Part shown: piece by piece, positions 10,075-17,393 of the stretch
How the letters are laid out: each line of letters starts with the position of its first letter
Position numbering within the stretch: position 1 is the first letter of the stretch
NCBI RefSeq assembly: GCF_007004135.1
Contig: NZ_VJMG01000024.1
Span: 1-41,893 of the forward strand
Length of the DNA: 41,893 nucleotides
Direction: 5' to 3'
DNA from: Affinirhizobium straminoryzae
Lineage (GTDB): Bacteria; Pseudomonadota; Alphaproteobacteria; Rhizobiales; Rhizobiaceae
Made by a program: the position numbers and the translations under genes
Notes under the pieces: model-generated
What the model was told of the DNA's origin: nothing
Databases searched by the model: none
What the model saw: only the letters and a program-made list of their open reading frames with translations

Positions 10075-10077
10075 GCC

Positions 10078-11157
10078 ATGGCCGCCAAGACGCGCGTTCT
10101 CATCGTCGACGATTCCGCCAGCATTCGCCAGGCGCTGACCATGCTGCTCTCCGAGGATCCGGAGATCGAGGTGATCGGTGTCGCGCCGGACCCGTTCGTG
10201 GCGGCGCGCAAGATCCGCGAGGAAATCCCAGACGTCATCACGCTCGACGTGGAAATGCCGCAGATGGACGGCATCACATTCCTGCGCAAGGTGATGTCGC
10301 AGCATCCCATTCCCGTTGTGATGTGTTCCTCGCTGACCGAGGAAGGGTCCGAGACGCTGATGCAGGCGCTGGAAGCCGGCGCCGTCGACATCATCCAGAA
10401 GCCGAAGATCGGTGCGGCCGACCATCTGGCCGAAAGCGCCGAGCGCGTACGCAGCGTGGTGAAGGCCGCCGCCAAGGCGAGACTCGGCAAGATGCGCCGC
10501 TTCCGCCCGAAGGATTCCCCGCCCGCCAAGCTGACGGCCGATGCCGTGCTGCCGCCGCCGAAGGTGGGCGCCATGGCCAAGACGACGGAAATGGTGGTCT
10601 GCATCGGCGCGTCGACCGGCGGCACCGAGGCACTGCGCGAATTTCTCGAGGCCCTGCCCGCCAATGCGCCGGGCATCGTCATTGTCCAGCACATGCCGGA
10701 AAAGTTCACGGCCGCCTTCGCCAAGCGCCTGAACGGCCTGTGCGAGGTGGAGGTGAAGGAGGCGGAGGACGGCGACCCCGTGCTGCGCGGCCATGTGCTG
10801 ATCGCCCCCGGCGACCGCCACATGCTGCTGGAGCGCCGCGGCGCGCGCTATCACGTCTCGGTCCGCAGCGGGCCTCTGGTCAGCCGCCATCGTCCGTCCG
10901 TGGACGTGCTGTTCCGCTCGGCCGCCCGATCGGCCGGCTCCAACGCCATGGGCGTGATCATGACCGGCATGGGCGATGACGGTGCGCGCGGCATGCTGGA
11001 AATGCACGAGGCCGGCGCCTTTACCGTGGCGCAGGACGAGGCGAGCTCCGTCGTGTTCGGCATGCCGAAGGAGGCGATCGCCCGCGGCGGTGTCGATCGT
11101 ATTGTGCCCCTTGACCATATCGCGCTCGAAGTGATGGCGGCCGATCGTCGCCGCTGA
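10078..11157 (+). CDS. cheB: Chemoreceptor methylesterase/deamidase CheB
   Basis: The protein has 359 residues. An N-terminal receiver domain (1-about 125) carries D11/D12, phospho-acceptor D57 in [10 protein letters not shown], and K111-P112 in the QKPKIG stretch. A linker of about 45 residues leads to the C-terminal methylesterase domain with the catalytic triad S179 (GASTGG), H205 (QHMP) and D301 (MTGMGDDG). It demethylates and deamidates receptors, opposing CheR, and is activated by CheA phosphorylation. It is the last gene of the block: the stop codon lies in the 5' arm of a 9-bp hairpin that probably ends the operon. No cheD follows. Confidence 0.96.
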   Translation: MAAKTRVLIVDDSASIRQALTMLLSEDPEIEVIGVAPDPFVAARKIREEIPDVITLDVEMPQMDGITFLRKVMSQHPIPVVMCSSLTEEGSETLMQALEAGAVDIIQKPKIGAADHLAESAERVRSVVKAAAKARLGKMRRFRPKDSPPAKLTADAVLPPPKVGAMAKTTEMVVCIGASTGGTEALREFLEALPANAPGIVIVQHMPEKFTAAFAKRLNGLCEVEVKEAEDGDPVLRGHVLIAPGDRHMLLERRGARYHVSVRSGPLVSRHRPSVDVLFRSAARSAGSNAMGVIMTGMGDDGARGMLEMHEAGAFTVAQDEASSVVFGMPKEAIARGGVDRIVPLDHIALEVMAADRRR

Positions 11158-11185
11158 CCGGCGGCAACCGTCTGCCGGTCAGTTT
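11154..11185 (+). terminator. Probable terminator of the che operon, overlapping the cheB stop codon
   Basis: CTGACCGGC at 11154-11162 pairs perfectly with GCCGGTCAG at 11174-11182 across an 11-base loop, and TTT follows. The 5' arm includes the cheB TGA (11155-11157). The stem is strong but the T-run is short, so termination may be partial or Rho-assisted. Confidence 0.55.
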
Positions 11186-11193
11186 CCGCCCTG

Positions 11194-11218
11194 CATGGTT
11201 GGCGTTTTCTTAACCATG
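11194..11218. promoter_or_regulatory. Inverted repeat upstream of the ParA-type gene
   Basis: CATGGTT at 11194-11200 and AACCATG at 11212-11218 form a perfect 7-bp inverted repeat with an 11-base spacer containing TTTTCTT. It lies about 80 bases before the ParA-type start, a plausible operator position. The half-sites are one and a half to two helical turns apart, as for a dimeric repressor. No regulator is identified, so this is only a candidate. Confidence 0.3.
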
Positions 11219-11297
11219 TTCGGCGAAACTGGTGGTGCACGATGACTGTGCCTCGACGAGCGATTCCGGCTCACGAACCTTCTCTCCAGGATCGACG

Positions 11298-11990
11298 ATG
11301 CCCGTCATTACCTTCGCCAACACCAAGGGCGGGGCCGGCAAGACCACGGCCGTGCTGCTGCTTGCCAGCGAACTTGCCCATATGGGTCACCGCGTCACCG
11401 TTCTCGATACGGATCCGCAGCACTGGATGTCCCGCTGGTTCGACCTGTCGCCGCCGATGCCGCGCCTCACCGTCACGCCTTATGTGACGCAGGCTTCGCT
11501 TGACCGGCACGTGGAAGAGGCCCGCGCCACCGCCGATTACGTGCTGATCGACCTGCCCGGCGTGCGCAGCCCCCTGCTCGCCAAGGCGATCGGCATGTCC
11601 GACCATGTGCTGATCCCCATCCAGGGATGCGCCATGGATGCGCAGGGCGGCGCCCATGTGCTGGAACTGCTGCAGTATCTGGAAACCAAGCTCGGCATGC
11701 GCGTACCCCATTCGGTGGTGCTCACCCGCGTCAACTCGATGGTGACGACCCGCGCCCTTCTCGCCGTGAAGGGCCTGCTCGCGCAGCGCAATGTCGATGT
11801 GCTGAACACGCCGATCATCGAGCGCTCGGCCTTCCGCGATGTCTTCGATTGCGGCGGCACGCTGCATATGCTGGATCCCGCCCGCATCAGCAATCTCGAC
11901 AAGGCGCTGGAGAATGTCCGGCTTTATGCGGAGGAGATCCTGCGCCGGGTTCCCGCCGCCGGATCGGTCGTGCGGCGCGGCGTAGCCTGA
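11298..11990 (+). CDS. ParA/MinD-type P-loop ATPase (stand-alone)
   Basis: This 230-residue ATPase opens with the deviant Walker A motif FANTKGGAGKTT, the signature of the ParA/Soj/MinD group. It also has DTDPQ (switch), a Walker B-like YVLIDLPG, and PIQGCAMDAQG. Such proteins dimerise on ATP and usually bind DNA or membrane to position a cargo. There is no ParB or parS candidate beside it, so it is an orphan rather than a replicon partition gene. The closest-looking family is the VirC1-like solitary ParA proteins common in rhizobia. An ATG at 11298 with CAGGA eight bases upstream puts the P-loop at the usual distance from the N-terminus; an upstream in-frame start (11232) would add 22 unlikely residues. 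It follows the che operon but has its own leader. Confidence 0.85.
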   Translation: MPVITFANTKGGAGKTTAVLLLASELAHMGHRVTVLDTDPQHWMSRWFDLSPPMPRLTVTPYVTQASLDRHVEEARATADYVLIDLPGVRSPLLAKAIGMSDHVLIPIQGCAMDAQGGAHVLELLQYLETKLGMRVPHSVVLTRVNSMVTTRALLAVKGLLAQRNVDVLNTPIIERSAFRDVFDCGGTLHMLDPARISNLDKALENVRLYAEEILRRVPAAGSVVRRGVA

Positions 11991-12014
11991 CTTTTCCTTT
12001 TGCAGACACCTCTG

Positions 12015-12043
12015 ACGCCCCGGCCATCAGGCGCGGGGCGTTT
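12015..12043 (+). terminator. Hairpin between the convergent parA-type gene and fixS
   Basis: ACGCCCCG at 12015-12022 pairs perfectly with CGGGGCGT at 12034-12041 over an 11-base loop, followed by TT on the plus strand. It overlaps the last codons of fixS. It could stop plus-strand transcription from the ParA-type gene; on the minus strand no T-run follows. Confidence 0.45.
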
Positions 12044-12179
12044 CGTCGTCGTCGAGGACGCGCCAGGCAGCCCCGTCGAGATCCTCGTACTGCCCGTTGC
12101 GCAGCGACCAGAGGAAGGCGCCGAGCCCCAGCCCGCCGAGCAGCAGCGCAACGGGAATGAGGTAGATCAGCATGTTCAT
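12027..12179 (-). CDS. fixS: Cytochrome cbb3 oxidase maturation protein FixS/CcoS
   Basis: A 50-residue peptide begins MNMLIYLIPVALLLGG, with one transmembrane helix and then the typical FLWSLRNGQYEDLDGAAWR stretch and an acidic DDDE tail. FixS/CcoS is needed for correct haem b/copper loading of the cbb3 oxidase in the inner membrane. The ATG at 12179 overlaps the fixI TGA (ATGA); a second ATG two codons later is possible. It is the last gene of fixGHIS. It is too short to stand out by length, but the sequence is characteristic. Confidence 0.92.
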   Translation of the reverse strand: MNMLIYLIPVALLLGGLGLGAFLWSLRNGQYEDLDGAAWRVLDDDETPRA

Positions 12180-14476
12180 GCCAGTTTCGCCTCCCGTGTC
12201 ACCGGTCCGGCCGGTGCCTGTCCTGCCCGGCCGCTCGTCGCAACTGGGCGGCGAAACCGGTTGAGCCGCAGTGCGTTGACGATCACGATCAGCGAAGAGG
12301 TGGACATGGCGACGGAAGCGAGCAGCGGTGTTGCATAGCCCGCCATGGCAAAGGGAACGGCGATCATGTTGTAGCCGATGGCGAGACCGAAATTCTCGCG
12401 GATCAACCGGCCGGCGCGGCGCGAAATGGCGAGCGCCGTCGGCACCGCATCGAGCCCGTCATGCAGGAAAACGATATCGGCGGCTTGCCGGCCGATATCG
12501 GCCGCCGTCGCCGGCGCCATGGAGACATGCGCGGCACTCAAGGCCGGGGCATCGTTGATGCCATCGCCCACCATCAACGCACGGTGGCCGGCAGCGGCAA
12601 GGTCGTTGCAGGCCTCCACCTTGCCCTGCGGGGAAAGTTCGGCCTTCCAGCCATCAAGATCTAGGTGTTCGGCCATGGCGGCAACCGTGGTCCGGCGGTC
12701 GCCGGACAGCATCAGCGTCGCAAGGCCCTCCGCCCTCAGCGCCGCGACGGCCTCTTCCGCGCCGGGACGCGGCGTATCTTCCAGCAGGAAGCGGGCCAGC
12801 TCATCGCCGTTCAGCGAGAGCACCACCTCGGACGCACCGCTATCGGCCTGCGCCACCGTCTCCGGACAGGCAAAGGCGCGGCTGCCGAGGCGATACGTTC
12901 CCTCCGGCGTCTCGGCCAGAAGCCCCTGCCCCGGCAGCTCGCGCACCGTCTCGATGAGCGGCACCGGGCCGGCATGGGCCGCATGGAGGGCGCGCGACAA
13001 CGGGTGGCGCGAATGGGCCGCGATGGCGGCGGCCATCGCCCGCGACGACGGTTTTCCGCGCGCCTCGATCAGCCGCGGGCGGCCGAGCGTCAGCGTGCCG
13101 GTCTTGTCGAAGATCACGGTGTCGATTTCGGCAAGCCGTTCCATGGCAGATCCGTCGCGCACCATGATGCCGTGCTGAAAGAGGCGACCGGCAGCGACCA
13201 CCTGCACCACCGGCACCGCCAGACCAAGCGCACAGGGACAGGTGATGATGAGGACGGCAATCGCGATCAGCAAAGCCTGCTTCCAGTCGCCGCCGAGAAT
13301 GCCCCAGCCGAGAAAGGTGAGGATCGCCAGGAGGTGGACGGCCGGCGCATAGATGGACGCGGCGCGATCGGCAATGCGGCGATACTGCGCCCGTCCGCCT
13401 TCGGCCGCTTCCATCAGCGCAATGATTTCGGCAAGGAAGGACTGGCGCGCGGTGGCTGTTGCGGTGACGATCAGCGAGCCGGTGAGGCTGACGGTGCCCG
13501 CCTGCACGGCAACACCCGGACGCACCGCGACAGGCACGCTTTCGCCCGTCGCAATCGACACGTCGAGATCGCTTTCGCCCGACAGCACGATGCCATCGAC
13601 GGGGACGCGGTCGCCGGCGGCAATCGCAATGCGATCGCCCGGCACCACCTCGGACACCGGTCGGTAGTCGCGGCTCCCGTCCGGCTGCACGACCAGCGCG
13701 CCGCGCGGGGCAAGCCGCGCAAGGCCGGTGATGGCGGAGCGGGCGCGGTCCCGCATGATGTGATCGAGCGTGCGGCCGATCAGCAGGAAGAACAGCAGCG
13801 AGGCGGTGGCATCGAACCAGGCATGCTCGCCATGGTGCAGGGTTTCCCAGAGCGAGACGGCATAGGAGAGCGTGATCGCCAGCGCGATCGGCACATCCAT
13901 GTTGGTGCGCCCGTGCTTCAGCACCGACCAGGCGGAGCGATAGAAGAAGCGTCCGCCATAGACGAGCGCCGGCGCTGCGATCATCGCCGAGATCCAGTGG
14001 AAAAGGTCGCGGGTAGAGGCATCCGCGCCGGACCAGACAGAAACCGAGAGAAGCATGATGTTGGCAGCGGCAAAACCGGTAACGGCAACGCCGCGGATGA
14101 GGTCCGCCCGCAGCCGGTCGCTCGCCTCGAGATCCTCGCCGAACAGGTGCGAATCATAACCGGTGGCGCGCTGGATGGCTTCGGCGAAACGCACCGGATC
14201 GGCAGCCTCTCCCGTCCCTTCGGCACGCCAGACGATCGAGACTCGCTTTGTCGACAGGTTGACACGCGCCTTCTCCACGCCTTCGACGCCCCGCAGTGCC
14301 CCTTCGATCGCCGTGATACAGGCCCCACAATGAACGCCGGGCACGCTGAGATCCGTCTGCCGCCGGCCCTCGCCGAGATCCCGGGCGGACAGCATCAGCT
14401 CTTCGCGGGAGGGAAGCGCGCGGGCTGCGCCGTCCAGTTCCAGCGCGCCTTCGGTTCCGGGCGCACAGCAGCTCAT
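12176..14476 (-). CDS. fixI: Copper-transporting P-type ATPase FixI/CcoI
   Basis: A 766-residue P1B-type ATPase. The N-terminus is Cys-rich (MSCC). A heavy-metal-associated domain has the metal site C50-x-x-C53 in GVHCGACITA. Several transmembrane helices follow, with the intramembrane C413-P414-C415 motif, phospho-acceptor D457 in DKTGTLT, the HP motif in SRHPLS, and the GDGINDAPAL hinge. It belongs to the group that supplies copper for assembly of the cbb3 oxidase CuB centre rather than general copper resistance. The context (fixG, fixH upstream, fixS downstream, ATGA overlaps on both sides) supports this strongly. Confidence 0.96.
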   Translation of the reverse strand: MSCCAPGTEGALELDGAARALPSREELMLSARDLGEGRRQTDLSVPGVHCGACITAIEGALRGVEGVEKARVNLSTKRVSIVWRAEGTGEAADPVRFAEAIQRATGYDSHLFGEDLEASDRLRADLIRGVAVTGFAAANIMLLSVSVWSGADASTRDLFHWISAMIAAPALVYGGRFFYRSAWSVLKHGRTNMDVPIALAITLSYAVSLWETLHHGEHAWFDATASLLFFLLIGRTLDHIMRDRARSAITGLARLAPRGALVVQPDGSRDYRPVSEVVPGDRIAIAAGDRVPVDGIVLSGESDLDVSIATGESVPVAVRPGVAVQAGTVSLTGSLIVTATATARQSFLAEIIALMEAAEGGRAQYRRIADRAASIYAPAVHLLAILTFLGWGILGGDWKQALLIAIAVLIITCPCALGLAVPVVQVVAAGRLFQHGIMVRDGSAMERLAEIDTVIFDKTGTLTLGRPRLIEARGKPSSRAMAAAIAAHSRHPLSRALHAAHAGPVPLIETVRELPGQGLLAETPEGTYRLGSRAFACPETVAQADSGASEVVLSLNGDELARFLLEDTPRPGAEEAVAALRAEGLATLMLSGDRRTTVAAMAEHLDLDGWKAELSPQGKVEACNDLAAAGHRALMVGDGINDAPALSAAHVSMAPATAADIGRQAADIVFLHDGLDAVPTALAISRRAGRLIRENFGLAIGYNMIAVPFAMAGYATPLLASVAMSTSSLIVIVNALRLNRFRRPVATSGRAGQAPAGPVTREAKLA

Positions 14477-14970
14477 TTCACCTCTCCCAGCACAGCAATG
14501 CGACGCGAATGGTGCAGGATCCGCTTGCCGTCCTTGAAAGCACTGACATCGGCAATCCAGTAGCCCTGGGCCACCGGATGGGAGACCTCATAGGCGCCCT
14601 TGCCCACATCCGTCAGCGCCACTTCGAAATCCTGGTGGTCGCCCACCGGCCGCTTGAAGATGGCAGTGACCTGATCGGCGAAGACCGGCTGACCTGCCTC
14701 GTCGGAAATCACATAGCGGATCAGACCATCGCGGGCGGTCAGGGTACCGGAAATGCCGCTGGCGTTCAGCGCCTTCGCCTCGGCCACCTTGCCGTTGAAC
14801 TGCTGGCTGGCGACATAGGTGTTGTCCACCACCAGCCCGCTCCAGCTGTGCACCGCCTGATAGGCCATGTAGAAATTGACGGAGATGATCGTGCCGAAGA
14901 AGAGGCAGACCACGGCCAGCATATGCCAGCCGGTGAAGACGAATTCCTTGAGCTGACGGGTGGTCATCAC
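14473..14970 (-). CDS. fixH: cbb3 oxidase assembly protein FixH/CcoH
   Basis: A 165-residue protein with a single N-terminal membrane helix (about 13-35, FTGWHMLAVVCLFFGTIISV) and a periplasmic domain. The NTYVASQQFN motif just after the helix, and a C-terminal immunoglobulin-like portion, are typical of FixH/CcoH. It takes part in assembly and stability of the cbb3 oxidase complex. ATGA overlaps with fixG before it and fixI after it show one translationally coupled operon. Translation may begin at either of two adjacent Met codons; the first overlaps the fixG stop. Confidence 0.93.
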   Translation of the reverse strand: MMTTRQLKEFVFTGWHMLAVVCLFFGTIISVNFYMAYQAVHSWSGLVVDNTYVASQQFNGKVAEAKALNASGISGTLTARDGLIRYVISDEAGQPVFADQVTAIFKRPVGDHQDFEVALTDVGKGAYEVSHPVAQGYWIADVSAFKDGKRILHHSRRIAVLGEVK

Positions 14971-16559
14971 TTGCCTCCGGGCGAGTTGAAGGTGGCGTTG
15001 TAGACATCGCGCTCATGGCTGGCGCGGTCCTCGGCGATGAAGCGGAAGCCTTCGCGCGCATCGGCAATGGCCTCCTTCGGCAGGGTCACGAAGACCTTCA
15101 GCGTGGTGGCCTTGTCCGGTTCCACGGGCACGACGAAGACGCGGTCCGAATAGTCGCTCGACAGCTGCGGGATCTTCATTTCCGCCTTGCTGAGCCCCTG
15201 CAGCGACAGAAGAACCGTGCGACGTTCCGGGATCATGTTGAGCAGCCGGATCGTGTAACCGTTGCGAATCGAGCCGTCCGATTCGAGCACATATTGCGGG
15301 TTGCGGTCATGGATCACATTGACCTCCAGCCGGTCGCGGCTGAGAAGCGCCACCAGAAGGCCGATGCCGACCGCGCTCCACACGCCGAGATAGATCAGCG
15401 TGCGGGGCCGGAAGATGATCCGCCAGTTGAAGTGGCGCACCTGATCGGAGAAGTTGCCGTCAGCGGTGCGGACGCGGGCCGGGTCGATCGCCGTGCGGCC
15501 ATTGTCGGTGGCAAGCGCCATGTTGGATTCATATTCGTTGAGCGTGGCATAGGCGATCAGCCCGCGTTCGCGGCCGAGCTTGTCCATCACGCCGTCACAG
15601 GCATCGATGCACAGCGCGCAGGTGATGCAGGCCAGCTGCTGCCCGTCGCGAATGTCGATGCCCATGGGACAGACGGCCACGCAGGCATTGCAATCCACGC
15701 AATCGCCCATCACCTGATTGGCCGCCGCCGCCTTCTTGGCATGCTTGCCGCGGGGTTCGCCGCGCCAGTCGTTATAGGTCACGACGAGCGACTGCTCGTC
15801 CAGCATGGCGCCCTGGATGCGCGGCCATGGGCACATGTAGATGCAGACCTGTTCGCGCATCAGGCCGCCCAGCACATAGGTGGTGGCGGTCAGGATGGCC
15901 ACGGTCGAATAGGCGACGTAATTTGCCTGGCCGGTGACGAAATCGAAGGCAAGGGCCGGCGCATCGGCAAAATAGAAGATCCAGGCACCGCCGGTCGCCA
16001 CCGCGATCGCCAGCCAGATGGCGTGCTTGACCGTGCGTTTCCAGAGCTTGGACGCGCTCCAGGGCGCGGCATCGAGCTTCATGCGGGCGTTGCGATCCCC
16101 TTCGACGAAACGTTCGACCACCAGAAACAGATCGACCCAGACCGTCTGCGGACAGGTATAGCCGCACCAGGCGCGCCCGACGGCGGAGGTGACGAGAAAC
16201 AGGCCGAACCCGGCCATCACGAGAAGCCCCGCCACGAAGAAGAATTCCTGCGGCCAGATCTCGATGAAGAAGAAATAGAAGCGCCGGCTCGCCAGATCGA
16301 TCAGCACGGCCTGATCCGGCGCATAGGGACCGCGGTCCCAGCGGATCCAGGGCGTCAGATAGTAGATGCCGAGTGTCACCAGCATCACCAGCCACTTGAA
16401 CCGCCGGAAACGACCCTCTGCCCGCTTGGGAAAGATCTTCTGCCGCGCGGCATAAAGCGGCTCCGGCACCGGCTGGCCCGAGCGGGCCGGACCTGCGTCA
16501 GGCTGTCGATCGCCCGCCTCATCTGCGGGATGTTCTGGTCGTGCGGTTTGGAAAGACAT
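14967..16559 (-). CDS. fixG: Membrane polyferredoxin FixG/CcoG
   Basis: This protein of about 530 residues has several transmembrane helices in its first half and two 4Fe-4S ferredoxin motifs: C-x2-C-x2-C-x3-CP (CVDCNACVAVCP) and C-x2-C-x2-C-x3-C (CITCALCIDAC). The C-terminal part is a periplasmic Ig-like domain (CcoG C-terminal). FixG/CcoG is implicated in copper reduction and handling during cbb3 assembly. The frame stays open about 360 bases further upstream, but the ATG at 16559 is preferred: AGGA lies eight bases before it, the N-terminus matches the family length, and the FixK box at 16611-16624 would place transcription about 17 bases upstream of it. Confidence 0.93.
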   Translation of the reverse strand: MSFQTARPEHPADEAGDRQPDAGPARSGQPVPEPLYAARQKIFPKRAEGRFRRFKWLVMLVTLGIYYLTPWIRWDRGPYAPDQAVLIDLASRRFYFFFIEIWPQEFFFVAGLLVMAGFGLFLVTSAVGRAWCGYTCPQTVWVDLFLVVERFVEGDRNARMKLDAAPWSASKLWKRTVKHAIWLAIAVATGGAWIFYFADAPALAFDFVTGQANYVAYSTVAILTATTYVLGGLMREQVCIYMCPWPRIQGAMLDEQSLVVTYNDWRGEPRGKHAKKAAAANQVMGDCVDCNACVAVCPMGIDIRDGQQLACITCALCIDACDGVMDKLGRERGLIAYATLNEYESNMALATDNGRTAIDPARVRTADGNFSDQVRHFNWRIIFRPRTLIYLGVWSAVGIGLLVALLSRDRLEVNVIHDRNPQYVLESDGSIRNGYTIRLLNMIPERRTVLLSLQGLSKAEMKIPQLSSDYSDRVFVVPVEPDKATTLKVFVTLPKEAIADAREGFRFIAEDRASHERDVYNATFNSPGGK

Positions 16560-16610
16560 GGGCCCCATCCTTTGTCGACGAGACCCTGCCGTCAAAGCGG
16601 CCGCCATTCC

Positions 16611-16624
16611 TTGACCGAAATCAA
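16611..16624 (-). promoter_or_regulatory. FixK/FNR-type box upstream of fixG
   Basis: TTGACCGAAATCAA fits the TTGAY-N4-RTCAA anaerobox. Its centre is about 58 bases before the chosen fixG ATG. With the usual -41.5 placement, the start of transcription would fall near 16576, giving a leader of about 17 bases. This supports oxygen-controlled expression of fixGHIS. The site is symmetric, so activation toward the plus strand (the toxin-antitoxin pair) cannot be excluded. Confidence 0.82.
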
Positions 16625-16669
16625 TAGGCGGGGTGCGACCTTTGCGCCCAATGTGGCGAAGATCAGCAT

Positions 16670-16690
16670 TTTTGCGTATACTCGGCAAAA
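16670..16690 (+). promoter_or_regulatory. Candidate promoter/operator of the toxin-antitoxin pair
   Basis: TTTTGC (16670-16675) and GCAAAA (16685-16690) form a perfect inverted repeat, and a good -10 hexamer, TATACT (16677-16682), lies in its spacer. The antitoxin start is 22 bases after the -10. Toxin-antitoxin operons are normally repressed by the antitoxin or complex on a palindrome over the -10, which this would fit. The -35 is poor, so the promoter assignment is moderate. Confidence 0.45.
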
Positions 16691-16703
16691 CAGGAGGTGG
16701 CTG

Positions 16704-16973
16704 ATGGGCAAGCACAGACTGGAAATCGAACTGACGGATGACCTTCTGTCCCGCATCGACAGCGTCTCGGCCCGCACCAGCCATTCCCGCATGGATGTGG
16801 TGGTCGAAACACTGCGGGAGCACCTGCCGGAGGATCGGCCCGCGAAGACACCGGATCCAGAGGCCGCAATCGCCATCCTGGATGCATTTTTGGCAGAGGC
16901 GTCCCGCTTTTCCTCCCAACTTTCGGAGCAGGAGGTTCTGGATGAAATTCGAGAATTCCGTGGCGACGAATGA
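16704..16973 (+). CDS. Ribbon-helix-helix antitoxin (VapB type)
   Basis: An 89-residue protein. Residues about 4-42 (RLEIELTDDLLSRIDSVSAR, then HSRMDVVVETLREHL) read as a ribbon-helix-helix DNA-binding domain. The C-terminal half (about 50-89) is acidic and amphipathic, as expected for the part that wraps and blocks a toxin. AGGAGG lies six bases before the ATG, a very strong ribosome-binding site. The stop overlaps the toxin start as ATGA, so the pair is translationally coupled. It is assigned as an antitoxin from domain, size and partner. The long frame open upstream of this ATG is the shadow of fixG on the other strand. Confidence 0.85.
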   Translation: MGKHRLEIELTDDLLSRIDSVSARTSHSRMDVVVETLREHLPEDRPAKTPDPEAAIAILDAFLAEASRFSSQLSEQEVLDEIREFRGDE

Positions 16974-17392
16974 CCGAACTGGATAGTCGCCTTTATGTCG
17001 ATACCAATGTTCTGATCTATATCATTGATGGCAATGATTACCTCAGGCAGAAAGCCAAGCAGACGCTCAATAGCCTCAGACCGAAATTCAGCTTCGTTAC
17101 AAGCGAATTGACTGTCGGTGAATGTCTTCGGGGCGCTCTGCGGCGTGGCAACAACGACAGCGCCGAAAACTATCGGCGTCTGTTATCCAACCGCGCGTTC
17201 ATCACGCTTGCCCCTGTCACGCTCTCTCTGATTGAACGCGCCGCCGAGCTTGGCGCTTCTCTCGACATGAAGCTTATAGATTCTCTTCATGTCGCCACCG
17301 CCGAGGCCTGCGGTTGCCGACTCTTCATCACAAACGACCGGGGCATTCGCGCCCCGGCCGGTCTTGCCTTGCAGTCTCTGTCGGAAGCGTGA
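16970..17392 (+). CDS. PIN-domain toxin (VapC type, predicted ribonuclease)
   Basis: A 140-residue PIN domain with the expected acidic cluster: D11 in YVDTNVLIY, E51 in TVGECL, D104 in LIDSLHVATA and D123 in FITNDR. Such toxins cleave RNA, often tRNA or rRNA, in a Mg-dependent way when released from the antitoxin. All four acidic residues are present, so it is probably active. Base composition is visibly more AT-rich than in the fix genes on both sides, suggesting acquisition. Its TGA ends one base before the fixP stop on the opposite strand, so the two genes converge with no room for a terminator. Confidence 0.87.
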   Translation: MTELDSRLYVDTNVLIYIIDGNDYLRQKAKQTLNSLRPKFSFVTSELTVGECLRGALRRGNNDSAENYRRLLSNRAFITLAPVTLSLIERAAELGASLDMKLIDSLHVATAEACGCRLFITNDRGIRAPAGLALQSLSEA

Positions 17393-17393
17393 C

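Noticed and set aside
12665..14563. 632-codon plus-strand open frame opposite fixI
   Set aside because: It has no recognisable domain and an Arg/His/Gly-rich composition typical of antisense frames in GC-rich genes; fixI on the minus strand has all P-type ATPase motifs.
15015..16703. Very long plus-strand open frame leading into the antitoxin gene
   Set aside because: It is the codon-bias shadow of fixG on the opposite strand; only the part from 16704, with its strong AGGAGG, is a gene.
16560..16919. N-terminal extension of fixG up to 16919
   Set aside because: It would cross the FixK box, the toxin-antitoxin promoter and the antitoxin gene; its residues do not look like FixG, and ATG 16559 has a proper ribosome-binding site.
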